NCBI GenBank assembly: GCA_964291505.2 | Contig: OZ220216.1 | Location: 1 to 64,000, forward strand | DNA: 64,000 nt | Source: Kistimonas sp964291505 | Lineage (GTDB): Bacteria; Pseudomonadota; Gammaproteobacteria; Pseudomonadales; Endozoicomonadaceae | Direction: 5' to 3' | In this document: piece by piece, positions 9,743 to 18,905 of the stretch | How positions within the stretch are numbered: the first letter of the stretch is position 1 | How the letters are laid out: each line of letters starts with the position of its first letter | Made by a program: the position numbers and the translations under genes | The notes under the pieces: model-generated | Databases searched by the model: none | The model's input: the letters and a program-made list of their open reading frames with translations, nothing else | Told to the model about the DNA's origin: nothing

Positions 9743-11245
9743 CTAATTGTATTTCAATCTGTAGCCTGCTCGCTGTAAGTACTCCCGTTCATGCTCAATA
9801 TTGGTTTTGGTCAGTGAGCGCTTGTCCAGCCAGCTATCCGGGAATTGCAGGGTCATCTGGCGGTCTTTCACTTGCAGTTCAATCTCAGGCAACCGATCTG
9901 TACGAATCTGGTTTAGCAGAATGGCTAGGCGAAGCAGGATCATTAATCTCAGCAGACGGGTGAATTCGGCACGAGGCAGTTGGTAGAGTGACTGCAATGG
10001 TAATGTCCGCCGATGACCTCGGACCAACATGGCCAGTTGGTGCTGTTCGCGACTGGAGAAACCGAGCAGGTCAGAATTACGGATAATATAGGCACCGTGG
10101 CGGTGGAACTGGATATGTGAGATATCCAGACCGATTTCATGCAGCAGGGCAGCACCTTGCAGAAGCTTGAGATCCTGTTCATTTAGCTTCCAGTCATCAG
10201 CTGCCTGTTGAAATAGCAGTGTTGCATGTTTGCTGACACGACGAGCCTGTTCCTCATCGACATGATAGCGGGTCATTAGGGCGCTGATGGTGCGTTCGCG
10301 GACATCTTCATGGCTCTGGCGACCCACCAGGTCGTACAGCACACCTTCGCGCAGGGCGCCATCGGAGTAATCCATGCTGTCGATACTCAGGCTGTCGAAA
10401 ACGGCTGTGAGTATCGCAAGACCTGCAGGGAAAATAGCGGCTCGCTCCGGTTTTAGTCCTGGGAAATGCACTCTGTCCACTTTCCGGAATTGCAGTACTT
10501 CCCTCTTGATCTGTTTGAGTCCGTCCCGGGTGATGCGATCAATACCTTTTTCCGCCAGGATACCGTGCACGGACTTAATCGAACCGGATGAACCAATGGC
10601 TTCTACCCAGCCTTCGTTACGGTAGTTTTTCTCGATATTCATCAGTTCCAGGCGGGCACTGTAATAGGCCTCCCGAAAACGTTTCTCGCTGAGATTGCCA
10701 TTAGGAAAGTACTGATGGGTGTAACTCACACAGCCCATATGCAGACTTTCCAGCAGCTTGGGCTCAAAGCGCTGGCCGATGATAAATTCAGTACTGCCGC
10801 CACCGATATCAACGACCAGACGACGATCGTTGTCATCGGAGTAGGTCTGCGCGACGCCAAGATAAATAAGCCGGGCTTCCTCGCGTCCGGCAATAATGTC
10901 GATGGGGTGCCCCAGTTCCTGCTCAGCCAGGCGAACAAAGGTGTCACTGTTTCTGGCTTTACGCAGGGCGTTGGTGCCTACAATGCGAATATTCTCGGAA
11001 GCCATGCCGTCAATGTATTCGGCAAATTTGCGCAGGCAAGCCAGGCCCCGCTCCATGGCTTCATCAGTCAGCAATCCCTGCTCATCAATACCGGCGGCGA
11101 GCTGCACTTTTTCCCCCAGTCGCTCGACCGGGCGGATTTCATTGTGATCCTGGCGGGCCACAATCATATGAAAACTGTTGGAACCGAGGTCTATGGCCGC
11201 CACAAGTGGCTGGCTTTCGGCGTGGGTGACATCGAGTGTTGTCAT
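9743..11245 (-). CDS. ppx: Exopolyphosphatase Ppx
   Basis: Hydrolyses inorganic polyphosphate from its ends; Ppx/GppA branch of the sugar-kinase/actin fold. 500 residues (E. coli Ppx 513). Phosphate-1 motif AAIDLGSNSFHMIVAR at the N-terminus, phosphate-2 motif VVDIGGGSTEFIIG, and a C-terminal HD-like helical domain (ALLHEIGLDISHIQFHRHGAYI). It is divergent from trxA. No ppk lies next to it in this window. Ppx is favoured over GppA by length and the HD-like C-terminal region. Confidence 0.94.
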   Translation of the reverse strand: MTTLDVTHAESQPLVAAIDLGSNSFHMIVARQDHNEIRPVERLGEKVQLAAGIDEQGLLTDEAMERGLACLRKFAEYIDGMASENIRIVGTNALRKARNSDTFVRLAEQELGHPIDIIAGREEARLIYLGVAQTYSDDNDRRLVVDIGGGSTEFIIGQRFEPKLLESLHMGCVSYTHQYFPNGNLSEKRFREAYYSARLELMNIEKNYRNEGWVEAIGSSGSIKSVHGILAEKGIDRITRDGLKQIKREVLQFRKVDRVHFPGLKPERAAIFPAGLAILTAVFDSLSIDSMDYSDGALREGVLYDLVGRQSHEDVRERTISALMTRYHVDEEQARRVSKHATLLFQQAADDWKLNEQDLKLLQGAALLHEIGLDISHIQFHRHGAYIIRNSDLLGFSSREQHQLAMLVRGHRRTLPLQSLYQLPRAEFTRLLRLMILLRLAILLNQIRTDRLPEIELQVKDRQMTLQFPDSWLDKRSLTKTNIEHEREYLQRAGYRLKYN

Positions 11246-11373
11246 GGGTTATCAGTCACTTCGAGTAATGGGGCAAGAATACCAGATGTCGCCGGATAGG
11301 GGGACAGCACTAACCAGATGGTCAGGCAGCGCAAGGCATAAGTCAGGGTATGATTCAGGCGGTGGGCAAAGGG

Positions 11374-11403
11374 TTTATCACTGTCGCAGGCCAGTGCTAT
11401 GAT
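11374..11403 (+). promoter_or_regulatory. Candidate sigma-70 promoter for trxA
   Basis: TTTATC, an 18-base spacer, then TATGAT, about 40 bases before the trxA ATG. The -10 box is good and the -35 box weak. An AGGAG ribosome-binding site precedes the ATG. Confidence 0.4.
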
Positions 11404-11445
11404 TGCGCTCTTGTGAAATTTCTTGATTGTTAGGAGTCTGTATCC

Positions 11446-11772
11446 ATGAGCGAGATTGTCAATATCACGGACGCCACCTTTGAGGAGCAGGTTCTGAATG
11501 CCGAGATGCCGGTACTGGTTGACTACTGGGCTGAATGGTGTGGCCCCTGCAAGATGATTGCACCGGTGCTGGAAGAGATCGCTGCCGAATACGATGGCAA
11601 GCTGAAGGTCTGCAAACTGAACATTGATGAGAATGAGGCCACTGCGCCGAAGTACGGTGTACGCGGTATCCCGACCCTGATGCTGTTCCGTAACGGTGCT
11701 GTCGAAGCCACTAAGGTCGGCGCACTGTCCAAGTCCCAGCTGACAGCGTTTCTGGACAGCAATCTGGCCTGA
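11446..11772 (+). CDS. trxA: Thioredoxin 1
   Basis: Small cytoplasmic dithiol oxidoreductase that reduces protein disulfides using electrons from thioredoxin reductase. 108 residues, the same length as E. coli TrxA. The active site WCGPCK has Cys32 and Cys35, the conserved cis-Pro follows in VRGIPTLMLF, and the preceding Asp26 is present (LVDYWAEW). Start supported by a strong AGGAG about nine bases upstream. Monocistronic with rho downstream, the common trxA-rho gammaproteobacterial order. Confidence 0.98.
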   Translation: MSEIVNITDATFEEQVLNAEMPVLVDYWAEWCGPCKMIAPVLEEIAAEYDGKLKVCKLNIDENEATAPKYGVRGIPTLMLFRNGAVEATKVGALSKSQLTAFLDSNLA

Positions 11773-12111
11773 TTCCCGGCGTTTGAAACCGGCGATCAGT
11801 GTCGTTACGACTGGTCGCTGGGCATTTTCCCTGCTATTCTTGCCCCGTCCCTTGGTTCTGGCTAAAAAACGTAAAAAAATTATCGGATGGATGCTGGACG
11901 GTCTTTGTAGACAGTGTTAGATTTAGAATTAATCGACCATCGCTGACGCCGCTTTCCGGCAAGCAAGTATCTGGCAGCACAGAGCCCCAGTCGGAACCGC
12001 AGGCCAACATTCTCATCTGAATCATAAATCGAACGAAAGCCTGACACATTTATCAGCGAATAGACCAGCAACCGGATTTCGCCTTTCACTGAGTAACTCA
12101 CACAGTCAGTT
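11773..12111 (+). other. trxA-rho intergenic / rho leader region
   Basis: 339 bases without a gene. In enterobacteria the equivalent leader carries rho autoregulation through premature Rho-dependent termination. I see C-rich, poorly structured stretches at about 11930-12000 compatible with that but no decisive element, and no ribosome-binding-site-backed leader peptide. Confidence 0.4.
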
Positions 12112-13371
12112 ATGCATCTTACCGAATTAAAGAAAAAAAGCGTCCCTGAGCTGCTGAAAATTGCAGAAGAAATGGGACTTGAGAATCTTGCCCGCTCACG
12201 CAAGCAGGATGTTATTTTTACTATCCTGAAGCGCCATGCGCGCAGCGGCGAGGATATTTACGGGGACGGTGTTCTGGAGATTCTTCAGGACGGGTTCGGT
12301 TTCCTCCGTTCCGCCGACAGTTCCTACCTGGCGGGCCCCGACGACATCTATGTATCACCCAGCCAGATCCGCCGTTTCAATCTGCGCACGGGGGATACCA
12401 TATCGGGCAAGATTCGCCCCCCGAAAGAAGGTGAACGCTATTTTGCCCTCCTGAAAGTCAACGAAATTAATTTCGACAAGCCTGAAAACGCCCGCAACAA
12501 AATTCTTTTCGAAAACCTCACGCCCCTGTTCCCCAATGAACGCCTGATCATGGAAATGGGCAACGGTTCCACCGAAGATCTGACCGGCCGAATCATCGAC
12601 CTGGTATCCCCGGTGGGCAAGGGACAGCGTGGCCTGGTGGTCTCCCCGCCGAAGGCTGGTAAGACCCTGATGCTGCAGAACATTGCGGCGAATATCACCA
12701 AGAATAACCCGGAATGTCACCTGATCGTTCTGCTGATTGACGAACGTCCGGAAGAAGTGACCGAGATGGCTCGCTCGGTACGCGGTGAAGTGGTTGCGTC
12801 TACTTTCGACGAACCGCCATCGCGTCACGTCCAGGTGGCCGAGATGGTGCTGGAAAAGGCCAAGCGTCTGGTTGAGCACAAGAAAGATGTGGTCATCCTG
12901 CTCGACTCCATCACCCGTCTGGCCCGTGCCTACAACACCGTGATTCCATCTTCCGGTAAGGTACTGACCGGTGGTGTGGATGCCCACGCACTGGAGCGTC
13001 CGAAGCGTTTCTTCGGTGCAGCCCGTAATATCGAAGAGGGCGGCAGCCTGACCATCATTGCGACCGCACTGGTAGATACCGGCTCCAAGATGGACGAAGT
13101 TATCTTCGAGGAATTCAAGGGCACCGGTAACATGGAAGTGCACCTGGATCGTCGGATTGCAGAGAAACGTGTATTCCCGGCCATTGGTATCAACAAGTCC
13201 GGTACTCGTCGTGAAGACCTGCTGACCACCGAAGAAGAACTGCAGCGGATGTGGATTCTGCGCAAGATCCTCCATCCGATGGATGAGATCGCCGCGATTG
13301 AATTCCTGTTGGATCGCATGAAGCATACCAAGACCAATACGGAATTCTTCCAGTCCATGAAACGCAAGTAA
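12112..13371 (+). CDS. rho: Transcription termination factor Rho
   Basis: Hexameric RNA-dependent ATPase/translocase that ends transcription. 419 residues, exactly the E. coli length. N-terminal Rho-N helix bundle (MHLTELKKKSVPELLKIAEE), cold-shock-like RNA-binding domain with DGFGFLRS, Walker A SPPKAGKTLMLQ, Walker B VVILLDSITRLARAY, Q-loop LTGGVDAHALERPKRFFGAA and R-loop near VFPAINKSGTRRE-type sequence. Followed by an intrinsic terminator. Confidence 0.98.
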   Translation: MHLTELKKKSVPELLKIAEEMGLENLARSRKQDVIFTILKRHARSGEDIYGDGVLEILQDGFGFLRSADSSYLAGPDDIYVSPSQIRRFNLRTGDTISGKIRPPKEGERYFALLKVNEINFDKPENARNKILFENLTPLFPNERLIMEMGNGSTEDLTGRIIDLVSPVGKGQRGLVVSPPKAGKTLMLQNIAANITKNNPECHLIVLLIDERPEEVTEMARSVRGEVVASTFDEPPSRHVQVAEMVLEKAKRLVEHKKDVVILLDSITRLARAYNTVIPSSGKVLTGGVDAHALERPKRFFGAARNIEEGGSLTIIATALVDTGSKMDEVIFEEFKGTGNMEVHLDRRIAEKRVFPAIGINKSGTRREDLLTTEEELQRMWILRKILHPMDEIAAIEFLLDRMKHTKTNTEFFQSMKRK

Positions 13372-13390
13372 TACATGGATAATTGAGCAA

Positions 13391-13418
13391 AAGGCCGGTT
13401 TTACCGGCCTTTTGTTTA
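13391..13418 (+). terminator. Intrinsic terminator after rho
   Basis: Nine-base perfect stem AAGGCCGGT/ACCGGCCTT (13391-13399 and 13403-13411) with a three-base loop and a T-rich tail. The gene for Rho is thus ended by a Rho-independent signal. Confidence 0.92.
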
Positions 13419-13461
13419 TGTCGTATCATCGCCAGACTGTGCACAGACGAAGTGACCTTCC

Positions 13462-14928
13462 ATGAAATACCGCGACCTCCGCGATTTTATCGACCAGCTG
13501 GAAAAGCAGGGCGAGCTGAAGCGTATTACCGCAGAAGTGGATCCCAACCTGGAAATGACGGAAATCAGTGATCGCACCCTCCGTCGTGAAGGCCCGGCCC
13601 TGTTGTTTGAAAACCCCAAGGGGTATGACATTCCTGTGCTGGCCAACCTGTTTGGAACGCCTCGCCGTGTCGCCATGGGTATGGGGCAGGATGATGTGGA
13701 AGCGTTGCGGGATATCGGTAAGCTACTGGCGTACCTCAAGGAGCCTGAACCCCCGAAGGGCTTCCGCGACGCGCTGGCCAAGATTCCGGTATTCCGGCAG
13801 GTATTGAACATGGGGCCGAAGGTGGTTCGGTCTGCCCCCTGCCAGGAAGTCGTCTTGCACGGTGATGAGGTCGATCTGGAAAAGCTGCCGGTACAAACCT
13901 GCTGGCCCGGTGATGTCGCGCCATTGGTAACCTGGCCTTTGGTGATTACAAAAGGGCCGCTGAAAGAGCGTCAGAATCTGGGAATTTATCGCCAGCAGTT
14001 GTTGGGACGTAACCAGCTGATTATGCGCTGGTTGTCTCACCGGGGTGGTGCGCTGGATTACCGGGACTGGCAGGAAAAGCATCCGGGCGAACGCTTCCCT
14101 GTCGCGGTGGCGCTCGGTGCAGACCCTGCGACCATTCTGGGCGCAGTGACCCCCGTCCCTGATTCGCTGTCAGAATATGCATTTGCCGGACTATTGCGTG
14201 GTTCCAAAACAGAACTGGTCAAATGTGTGACTAATGATCTCCAGGTACCGGCCAGTGCTGAGATTGTTCTGGAAGGTTATCTGGAACCAGGATTGGAAGC
14301 CGATGAAGGCCCTTACGGCGATCATACCGGCTATTACAACGAGGTGGAGCGCTTCCCGATCTTCACCGTGGAATGCATGACGCACCGCCGTGATCCCATT
14401 TATCACAGTACGTATACCGGTCGCCCACCGGATGAGCCGGCGATCCTCGGGGTTGCACTGAATGAAGTCTTTGTACCGATTCTGCAGAAGCAGTTTCCGG
14501 AAATCGTAGATTTCTATCTGCCGCCGGAAGGGTGTTCTTACCGTCTTGCTGTTGTCACGATACGTAAAGAGTACCCAGGCCATGCCAAGCGGGTCATGCT
14601 TGGCGTTTGGTCGTTCCTCCGACAATTCATGTACACGAAGTTTGTGATCGTCGTGGATGACGATATCAATGCCCGGGACTGGAAAGATGTGATCTGGGCC
14701 ATGACGACCCGGATGGATCCCAAGCGGGATTCGGTATTTGTAGAAAACACACCGATTGATTACCTGGATTTTGCCTCGCCGGTGGCAGGCCTTGGTTCCA
14801 AGGTCGGATTTGATGCTACCAATAAGTGGCCCGGGGAAACCCAGCGCGAATGGGGCCAGGCTATTCGCATGAGTGATGAAGTAAAATCGCGTGTTGATGA
14901 GATTTGGGATGAGCTTGGGATTGATTAA
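13462..14928 (+). CDS. ubiD: 4-hydroxy-3-polyprenylbenzoate decarboxylase UbiD
   Basis: Prenylated-FMN-dependent decarboxylase of ubiquinone synthesis; its cofactor is made by UbiX. 488 residues (E. coli 497). Family features: start MKYRDLRDFIDQLEKQGELK, the EGPYGDHTGYYN active-site segment with the conserved acidic residue, and NRDRDSVFVENTPIDYLDFASP-like C-terminal sequence (seen as RDSVFVENTPIDYLDFASP). The ATG agrees with family N-termini. fre follows in the same direction as in E. coli, but a minus-strand hdeA is inserted between them. Confidence 0.96.
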   Translation: MKYRDLRDFIDQLEKQGELKRITAEVDPNLEMTEISDRTLRREGPALLFENPKGYDIPVLANLFGTPRRVAMGMGQDDVEALRDIGKLLAYLKEPEPPKGFRDALAKIPVFRQVLNMGPKVVRSAPCQEVVLHGDEVDLEKLPVQTCWPGDVAPLVTWPLVITKGPLKERQNLGIYRQQLLGRNQLIMRWLSHRGGALDYRDWQEKHPGERFPVAVALGADPATILGAVTPVPDSLSEYAFAGLLRGSKTELVKCVTNDLQVPASAEIVLEGYLEPGLEADEGPYGDHTGYYNEVERFPIFTVECMTHRRDPIYHSTYTGRPPDEPAILGVALNEVFVPILQKQFPEIVDFYLPPEGCSYRLAVVTIRKEYPGHAKRVMLGVWSFLRQFMYTKFVIVVDDDINARDWKDVIWAMTTRMDPKRDSVFVENTPIDYLDFASPVAGLGSKVGFDATNKWPGETQREWGQAIRMSDEVKSRVDEIWDELGID

Positions 14929-14957
14929 GCGGGTTAAATAAGCGCGCCTGAGGGATG

Positions 14958-14983
14958 AGGCAGATGGTGCTTGCCATCTGCCT
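14958..14983. terminator. Strong hairpin between convergent ubiD and hdeA
   Basis: Perfect ten-base stem AGGCAGATGG/CCATCTGCCT (14958-14967 and 14974-14983) with a six-base loop, placed between the two convergent stops. There is no T run on either side, so it may act with Rho or protect 3' ends rather than be a classical intrinsic terminator. Confidence 0.55.
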
Positions 14984-14990
14984 GGTATCG

Positions 14991-15335
14991 CTACATGTGT
15001 TTTTTCACATCAGCATCCATCTGTTTCACCTTGTCTTTCACTTTTGCCCAGAATGACGCTTTGCGGTTCTGGGCACAGACGGTGACGATGTAGGGCGTAA
15101 TGGTATCGACGCCATCGACATCAAAATCCGTATCTTCAGGCTTGCCGGATTTACTGTAGGCCGTGGCCCAGCCAACCGCATAGGGTTGGAAGTCATCTTC
15201 AATATCCAGAAAATCCGCACAGGTCCACTTGGTAATGGGCTTGGGAGGAACGTTGGACTTCTTATTGCTGTCTGCAAAGGTAGTGCAGGACAGCGCTGCC
15301 AGACTGCACGCCAAGCACAGTGTCTTGATTCCCAT
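14991..15335 (-). CDS. hdeA: HdeA-family periplasmic acid-stress chaperone
   Basis: Small periplasmic chaperone that becomes active at low pH and stops periplasmic proteins aggregating. 114 residues. Signal peptide MGIKTLCLACSLAALSCTTFA, then a mature part with the family hallmarks WTCADFLDI, FQPYAVGWA, GKPEDTDFDVDGVDTITPYIV and TVCAQN. Cys39 and Cys87 correspond to the single disulfide of E. coli HdeA. The C-terminal helix (KVKDKVKQMDADVKK) also matches. It stands alone on the minus strand, convergent with ubiD and divergent from fre. No hdeB or hdeD partner is nearby. Confidence 0.9.
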   Translation of the reverse strand: MGIKTLCLACSLAALSCTTFADSNKKSNVPPKPITKWTCADFLDIEDDFQPYAVGWATAYSKSGKPEDTDFDVDGVDTITPYIVTVCAQNRKASFWAKVKDKVKQMDADVKKHM

Positions 15336-15557
15336 GGAAGTGTCCTCTGAGTGACATCGTCGGAAAGCCTAGTTCAAACGACAATTTCTGCCACACGTCA
15401 GTATTCAAATTAATGACGGGGTAATCTTCCTTGGCTGGCAGGCTACCGGGTGAGGTCTTACAGTAAAAGTAATAAATCCCGATAATTTATGACGTTGATA
15501 CCTGACGTAAGCGACCTTATTATCACGCCAAAGCAGTAATGGATCAGAGGGGGCAGC

Positions 15558-16301
15558 GTGCCTGACCAGAGAACACGGGCCTTTCGCGTTAAGCACCTGA
15601 ACAAGGTGACAGGAGACATCTACCAGGTGCACCTGGTAGTAGCGGACGGTAAACCATTGTCGTTTGAGGCGGGGCAATACCTGCAGGTGTTGATGCCTGA
15701 AGGAGATCCCTGCGCCTATTCCATCGCCTCAGCGCCGGGTGACAACCGCAATGAGTTGGAATTGCATGTGCAGTGCTACCCGGGGCACGAGCGGGCGCAG
15801 CAGGTTATTGATCACCTGTCGTCCGGGGAAATGATTCGTGCAACCCTGCCCCATGGTAACTGCCATCTGGGTGATTGCCCTGATGCTCCCATTGTGCTGG
15901 TGGCTGCCGGCACCGGCTTTGCCCAGATGAAAAGCATGGTGGAATTTACCCATCAGAACGGTCATCAGCATCCCGTTTCACTCTATTGGGGAGTGCGACG
16001 TCCACATGGTTTTTACTTGCCCCATCTGCCGGTGCAGTGGAGCAGTGAGTGGGGACTGCATTACCATCCCGTGGTCAGCGAAGCCGAAGCGGAAGATGAC
16101 TGGGCGGGACGCCATGGTCAGCTCTACCGTGCCGTGCTTGATGACCTAGACCAACTGGGTGATGATGCACATTTCTATCTCAGTGGTTCACCCGATATGG
16201 TGTATACAACACTGGATGGTTTGGTTGCAGCGGGTGTGGATGAGAGTCGGGTACATTCCGATGTATTTGATTATGCTCCCAGGGAAAGCGTGACTAAATA
16301 A
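15558..16301 (+). CDS. fre: NAD(P)H-flavin reductase, Fre/LuxG type
   Basis: Ferredoxin-NADP reductase superfamily enzyme that reduces free flavins. 247 residues. N-terminal beta-barrel (VHLVVADGKPLSFEAGQYLQV), flavin motif AYSIASAPGD, and the NAD(P)H domain IVLVAAGTGFAQMKSMVE with LYWGVRRPHGFY and FYLSGSPDMVY. The usual flavin-binding Arg-x-Tyr/Phe-Ser motif reads Cys-Ala-Tyr-Ser, so the Arg is missing. GTG start chosen for its GAGGGGG ribosome-binding site. Its position after ubiD matches the E. coli ubiD-fre arrangement, where Fre can supply reduced flavin. Terminator follows. Confidence 0.88.
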   Translation: MPDQRTRAFRVKHLNKVTGDIYQVHLVVADGKPLSFEAGQYLQVLMPEGDPCAYSIASAPGDNRNELELHVQCYPGHERAQQVIDHLSSGEMIRATLPHGNCHLGDCPDAPIVLVAAGTGFAQMKSMVEFTHQNGHQHPVSLYWGVRRPHGFYLPHLPVQWSSEWGLHYHPVVSEAEAEDDWAGRHGQLYRAVLDDLDQLGDDAHFYLSGSPDMVYTTLDGLVAAGVDESRVHSDVFDYAPRESVTK

Positions 16302-16336
16302 TCCCATTCATTGGGTAACTTTGTTTCTCTAAGATC

Positions 16337-16370
16337 AATAAAACCTGCTTACCGGCAGGTTTTATTGTTT
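16337..16370 (+). terminator. Intrinsic terminator after fre
   Basis: Twelve-base stem AATAAAACCTGC/GCAGGTTTTATT (16337-16348 and 16355-16366) with a six-base loop and a T-rich tail. Confidence 0.88.
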
Positions 16371-16514
16371 CAGGAACATTGTTTGTATCGGAGGTAAATA
16401 CACTACGGCAGCCACATATTTTGGCTGTCATGGTCAGCGTGTTAGATTACCGCGTTTTTTCTCTTTGACCTGATACCAAAGCGCCAGCCTGCGCAACAGG
16501 GATGTACACTGTTC

Positions 16515-17657
16515 ATGCACAATGCCCGCCGTCTGTTTGGGATACTGTTACTCACACCGTTACTCTTCAGTTGCACGACGCGTGAAGCTTCTGATTATGC
16601 GTCCCGTTATGCTAGAAACCAGTTGCTGAAGCAGACCGGTTCGACCGGTCAGGTGATTGCGGCAGGGATGGACTACCAGAAAGATCTTATCGGTTTTGAA
16701 GCACTGGTTCGCTTGTTAGCGAAAGAGGCGCGGGTGAACTGGGGAGATGAAAAACATGCGACACGTAAGGAATACGTCAAATACACCAATAACTACCGTA
16801 CACGGGTTTTTGTGGATTTTGACAAGGGAAAAGTGCATGTCGAGACGCTTGACCGAAAGGATTTGCATCACGCGATTGTCCTGACGCTCTTGACACCTAA
16901 TGAGCCTGAAACTGTGGATCTGTTTGGCACTCGCGATATTCCTTTAGGAGGAGAACCGGTGTTGTATGGTCAGGTGATGGATCATGAACAGCAGCCAATT
17001 CGATGGCAGTGGCGCGCAGATCGTTATGCGGATTACCTGATTACAAACAGGCTGTCGCAGAAATGGAGTAAACGGGGCACTGTGTATGCGGTGGATTTTG
17101 ACCTGACCCGTGACCACCTGCAAAAACGACAGTATCAATATGCCAGCCTGGTACGGCAGTATGCCCGTCGTTACAAGGTGGATGAGAGTCTGGTGTATGC
17201 CATTATCCGGACCGAAAGCAGCTTCAACCCTTATGCAGTCAGTAGCTCAAACGCTTATGGGTTAATGCAGATTATCCCGAAAACTGCCGGTAAGGATGTC
17301 TTTACCCGAATCAAGAATCGGCCTGACCAGCCGTCCAAACATTACCTGTTTAAACCACACAATAATATTGATACGGGAACCGCCTATATTCATCTTCTGG
17401 AAACCCATTATCTCAAGGGGATTCGGGATCCTCTGTCACGAAAATATACGATCATCTCTGCTTATAACGGTGGTGCAGGCAATGTGTTTGCAACCTTTGA
17501 TCGGGACCGCGGTCGTGCGGTAGAAAAAATCAATCAGCTGCAGCCGTCCCAGGTCTATTGGGCTTTGACCAAGCGTCATCCCCGAGCAGAGTCACGTCGC
17601 TATCTTGAGAAAGTGACCACTGCCCAGCGTGACTTTATGGCTGGCAATGTCATGTAG
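16515..17657 (+). CDS. mltC: Membrane-bound lytic murein transglycosylase C (MltC)
   Basis: Outer-membrane lipoprotein that cleaves peptidoglycan glycan strands, leaving 1,6-anhydromuramic ends. 380 residues. Lipobox LLFSC puts the lipidated Cys at 20, followed by the MltC N-terminal domain (about 40-205) and the SLT domain (about 210-375). Catalytic Glu is Glu234 in IRTESSFNPYA; the family signatures NAYGLMQIIPKTAG and AYNGGAGNV follow. Short gap and convergent orientation to the MEKHLA gene. Confidence 0.94.
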   Translation: MHNARRLFGILLLTPLLFSCTTREASDYASRYARNQLLKQTGSTGQVIAAGMDYQKDLIGFEALVRLLAKEARVNWGDEKHATRKEYVKYTNNYRTRVFVDFDKGKVHVETLDRKDLHHAIVLTLLTPNEPETVDLFGTRDIPLGGEPVLYGQVMDHEQQPIRWQWRADRYADYLITNRLSQKWSKRGTVYAVDFDLTRDHLQKRQYQYASLVRQYARRYKVDESLVYAIIRTESSFNPYAVSSSNAYGLMQIIPKTAGKDVFTRIKNRPDQPSKHYLFKPHNNIDTGTAYIHLLETHYLKGIRDPLSRKYTIISAYNGGAGNVFATFDRDRGRAVEKINQLQPSQVYWALTKRHPRAESRRYLEKVTTAQRDFMAGNVM

Positions 17658-17667
17658 TGATTGGAGC

Positions 17668-18150
17668 TTAAAGGTACTTCCAGTCAGAAAACGTTGCAGC
17701 CTGCCCATGATAAATGCCATTGTCATCCAGTAAATTCCAGACAATGGCATTATGGATGGCAAAACGACGGCCGGATGCTGCGATCCTGATGCCGGCATAG
17801 TTTTTTATGAAGCCGTGCTCAGAGACCTCCCGTAAAAGGTGTTCTCTTTCATCCCGTTCCGGCGCCTCTGCCGAATAACGTGATGGCAGTCGTGTAAAGC
17901 TTTCCCAATCCATCTCGAACAATTGCAGCGCCTGTTGGTTGGCATAATTGAAAATCGGGTCTGCCTGGGTGCCATGAGAAACAATGACTGCCGATGCGGT
18001 ATCCAGCGCAGTCACAAGATTGTTGTTGGAAGTATCGATCAATGATTGCCCTGTCAGTGATTGAAAGCTGTTTGCTATCAGGCTTGCATGTGAGGCAAGG
18101 CATTCGTCCGTTGAGGATATTGCTGTATTCACAGAGAGGGTCGGGTTCAT
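17668..18150 (-). CDS. MEKHLA (PAS-related) domain protein
   Basis: 160 residues, soluble, matching the MEKHLA family: IVSHGTQADPIFNYANQQALQLFEM, with SFTRLPSRYSAE, IRIAASGRRFAI and a C-terminal GIYHGQAATFSDWK. MEKHLA domains resemble PAS folds and are also found fused to plant HD-ZIP regulators; in bacteria they occur as stand-alone proteins of unknown function, so a small-molecule sensing role is only an inference. Alone on the minus strand, convergent with mltC. Confidence 0.85.
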   Translation of the reverse strand: MNPTLSVNTAISSTDECLASHASLIANSFQSLTGQSLIDTSNNNLVTALDTASAVIVSHGTQADPIFNYANQQALQLFEMDWESFTRLPSRYSAEAPERDEREHLLREVSEHGFIKNYAGIRIAASGRRFAIHNAIVWNLLDDNGIYHGQAATFSDWKYL

Positions 18151-18232
18151 GACAACAATTCACCGCTGTTTATCATTGTTGTGAAGAGGATTCCTGTTCG
18201 TTGGTTCTCAGTCAATGGTCAGATGAAACGGG

Positions 18233-18868
18233 TTAAAACGAGTGGTGCCGTTTTTTTATAGCGTGTCCTTTATAGGTGAACCCGATGGGCTTGGGGACAA
18301 ATGGCATGTATTGGGTGTCCAATGCCTGAATGTCGAGATGACCTTCAGTGATCAGGTCAGGAATGGCTCGATTCAGATGGCATCCGCCAAACAGTTTTTT
18401 CCATAGAGGGTTCAGGCGATCCTGCCATTGGCTGATGCTAGCTACTGGCGATCGTCCGTGCTCACAGAACAGTAATCTCCCGCCCGGTTTTAGTACGCGG
18501 TAGATCTGCTGCAGGGCACGGTACCAGTCGGGTATGGTGCAGAGGGTATACGTCAAAACAACGGTATCCATGCTGTTTGTGTCCAGCGGTATCTCTTCTC
18601 CCGGCAGAGACAACCATTCTATAGGCACCGTTGCCTGCTGGTAGCGCTTTTGGGCCAGAGACCGCATGGCATCAGAAGGCTCGAGTGCCCAGACTTTCTC
18701 GACGGTATCAGAACAGTAGAACGGAAAGTTCAGTCCTGATCCTGCACCAATTTCCAGTACGCGACCTGCGGCATCCGGAATAATCTCTGCACGTAATCCC
18801 TGAACATCGTTGCATCCGCAACAAAAGTTGAGTAGGTGTGGCAGGCAGTACTTGTCGTAGAAATTCAT
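18233..18868 (-). CDS. Class I SAM-dependent methyltransferase
   Basis: 211 residues. SAM-binding motif I is VLEIGAGSGLNFPFY, the acidic residue closing strand 2 is in WALEPSDAM, and the later strands read MDTVVLTYTLCTIPDW and LKPGGRLLFCEHG. The overall pattern is that of UbiE/type-11 methyltransferases annotated as phospholipid N-methyltransferase-like, but the substrate cannot be told from sequence. The N-terminus has a CCGC cysteine cluster. It is followed in the same direction by nothing close, so it is probably monocistronic. Confidence 0.85.
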   Translation of the reverse strand: MNFYDKYCLPHLLNFCCGCNDVQGLRAEIIPDAAGRVLEIGAGSGLNFPFYCSDTVEKVWALEPSDAMRSLAQKRYQQATVPIEWLSLPGEEIPLDTNSMDTVVLTYTLCTIPDWYRALQQIYRVLKPGGRLLFCEHGRSPVASISQWQDRLNPLWKKLFGGCHLNRAIPDLITEGHLDIQALDTQYMPFVPKPIGFTYKGHAIKKRHHSF

Positions 18869-18905
18869 GCGTTGTCACATTGTTTTAATCAATTTCAGTG
18901 GCATA

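Noticed and set aside
12355..13326. 323-residue minus-strand open frame inside rho
   Set aside because: It lies antisense to the strongly conserved rho gene and reflects codon bias on the other strand, with His/Gln-rich, family-less sequence.
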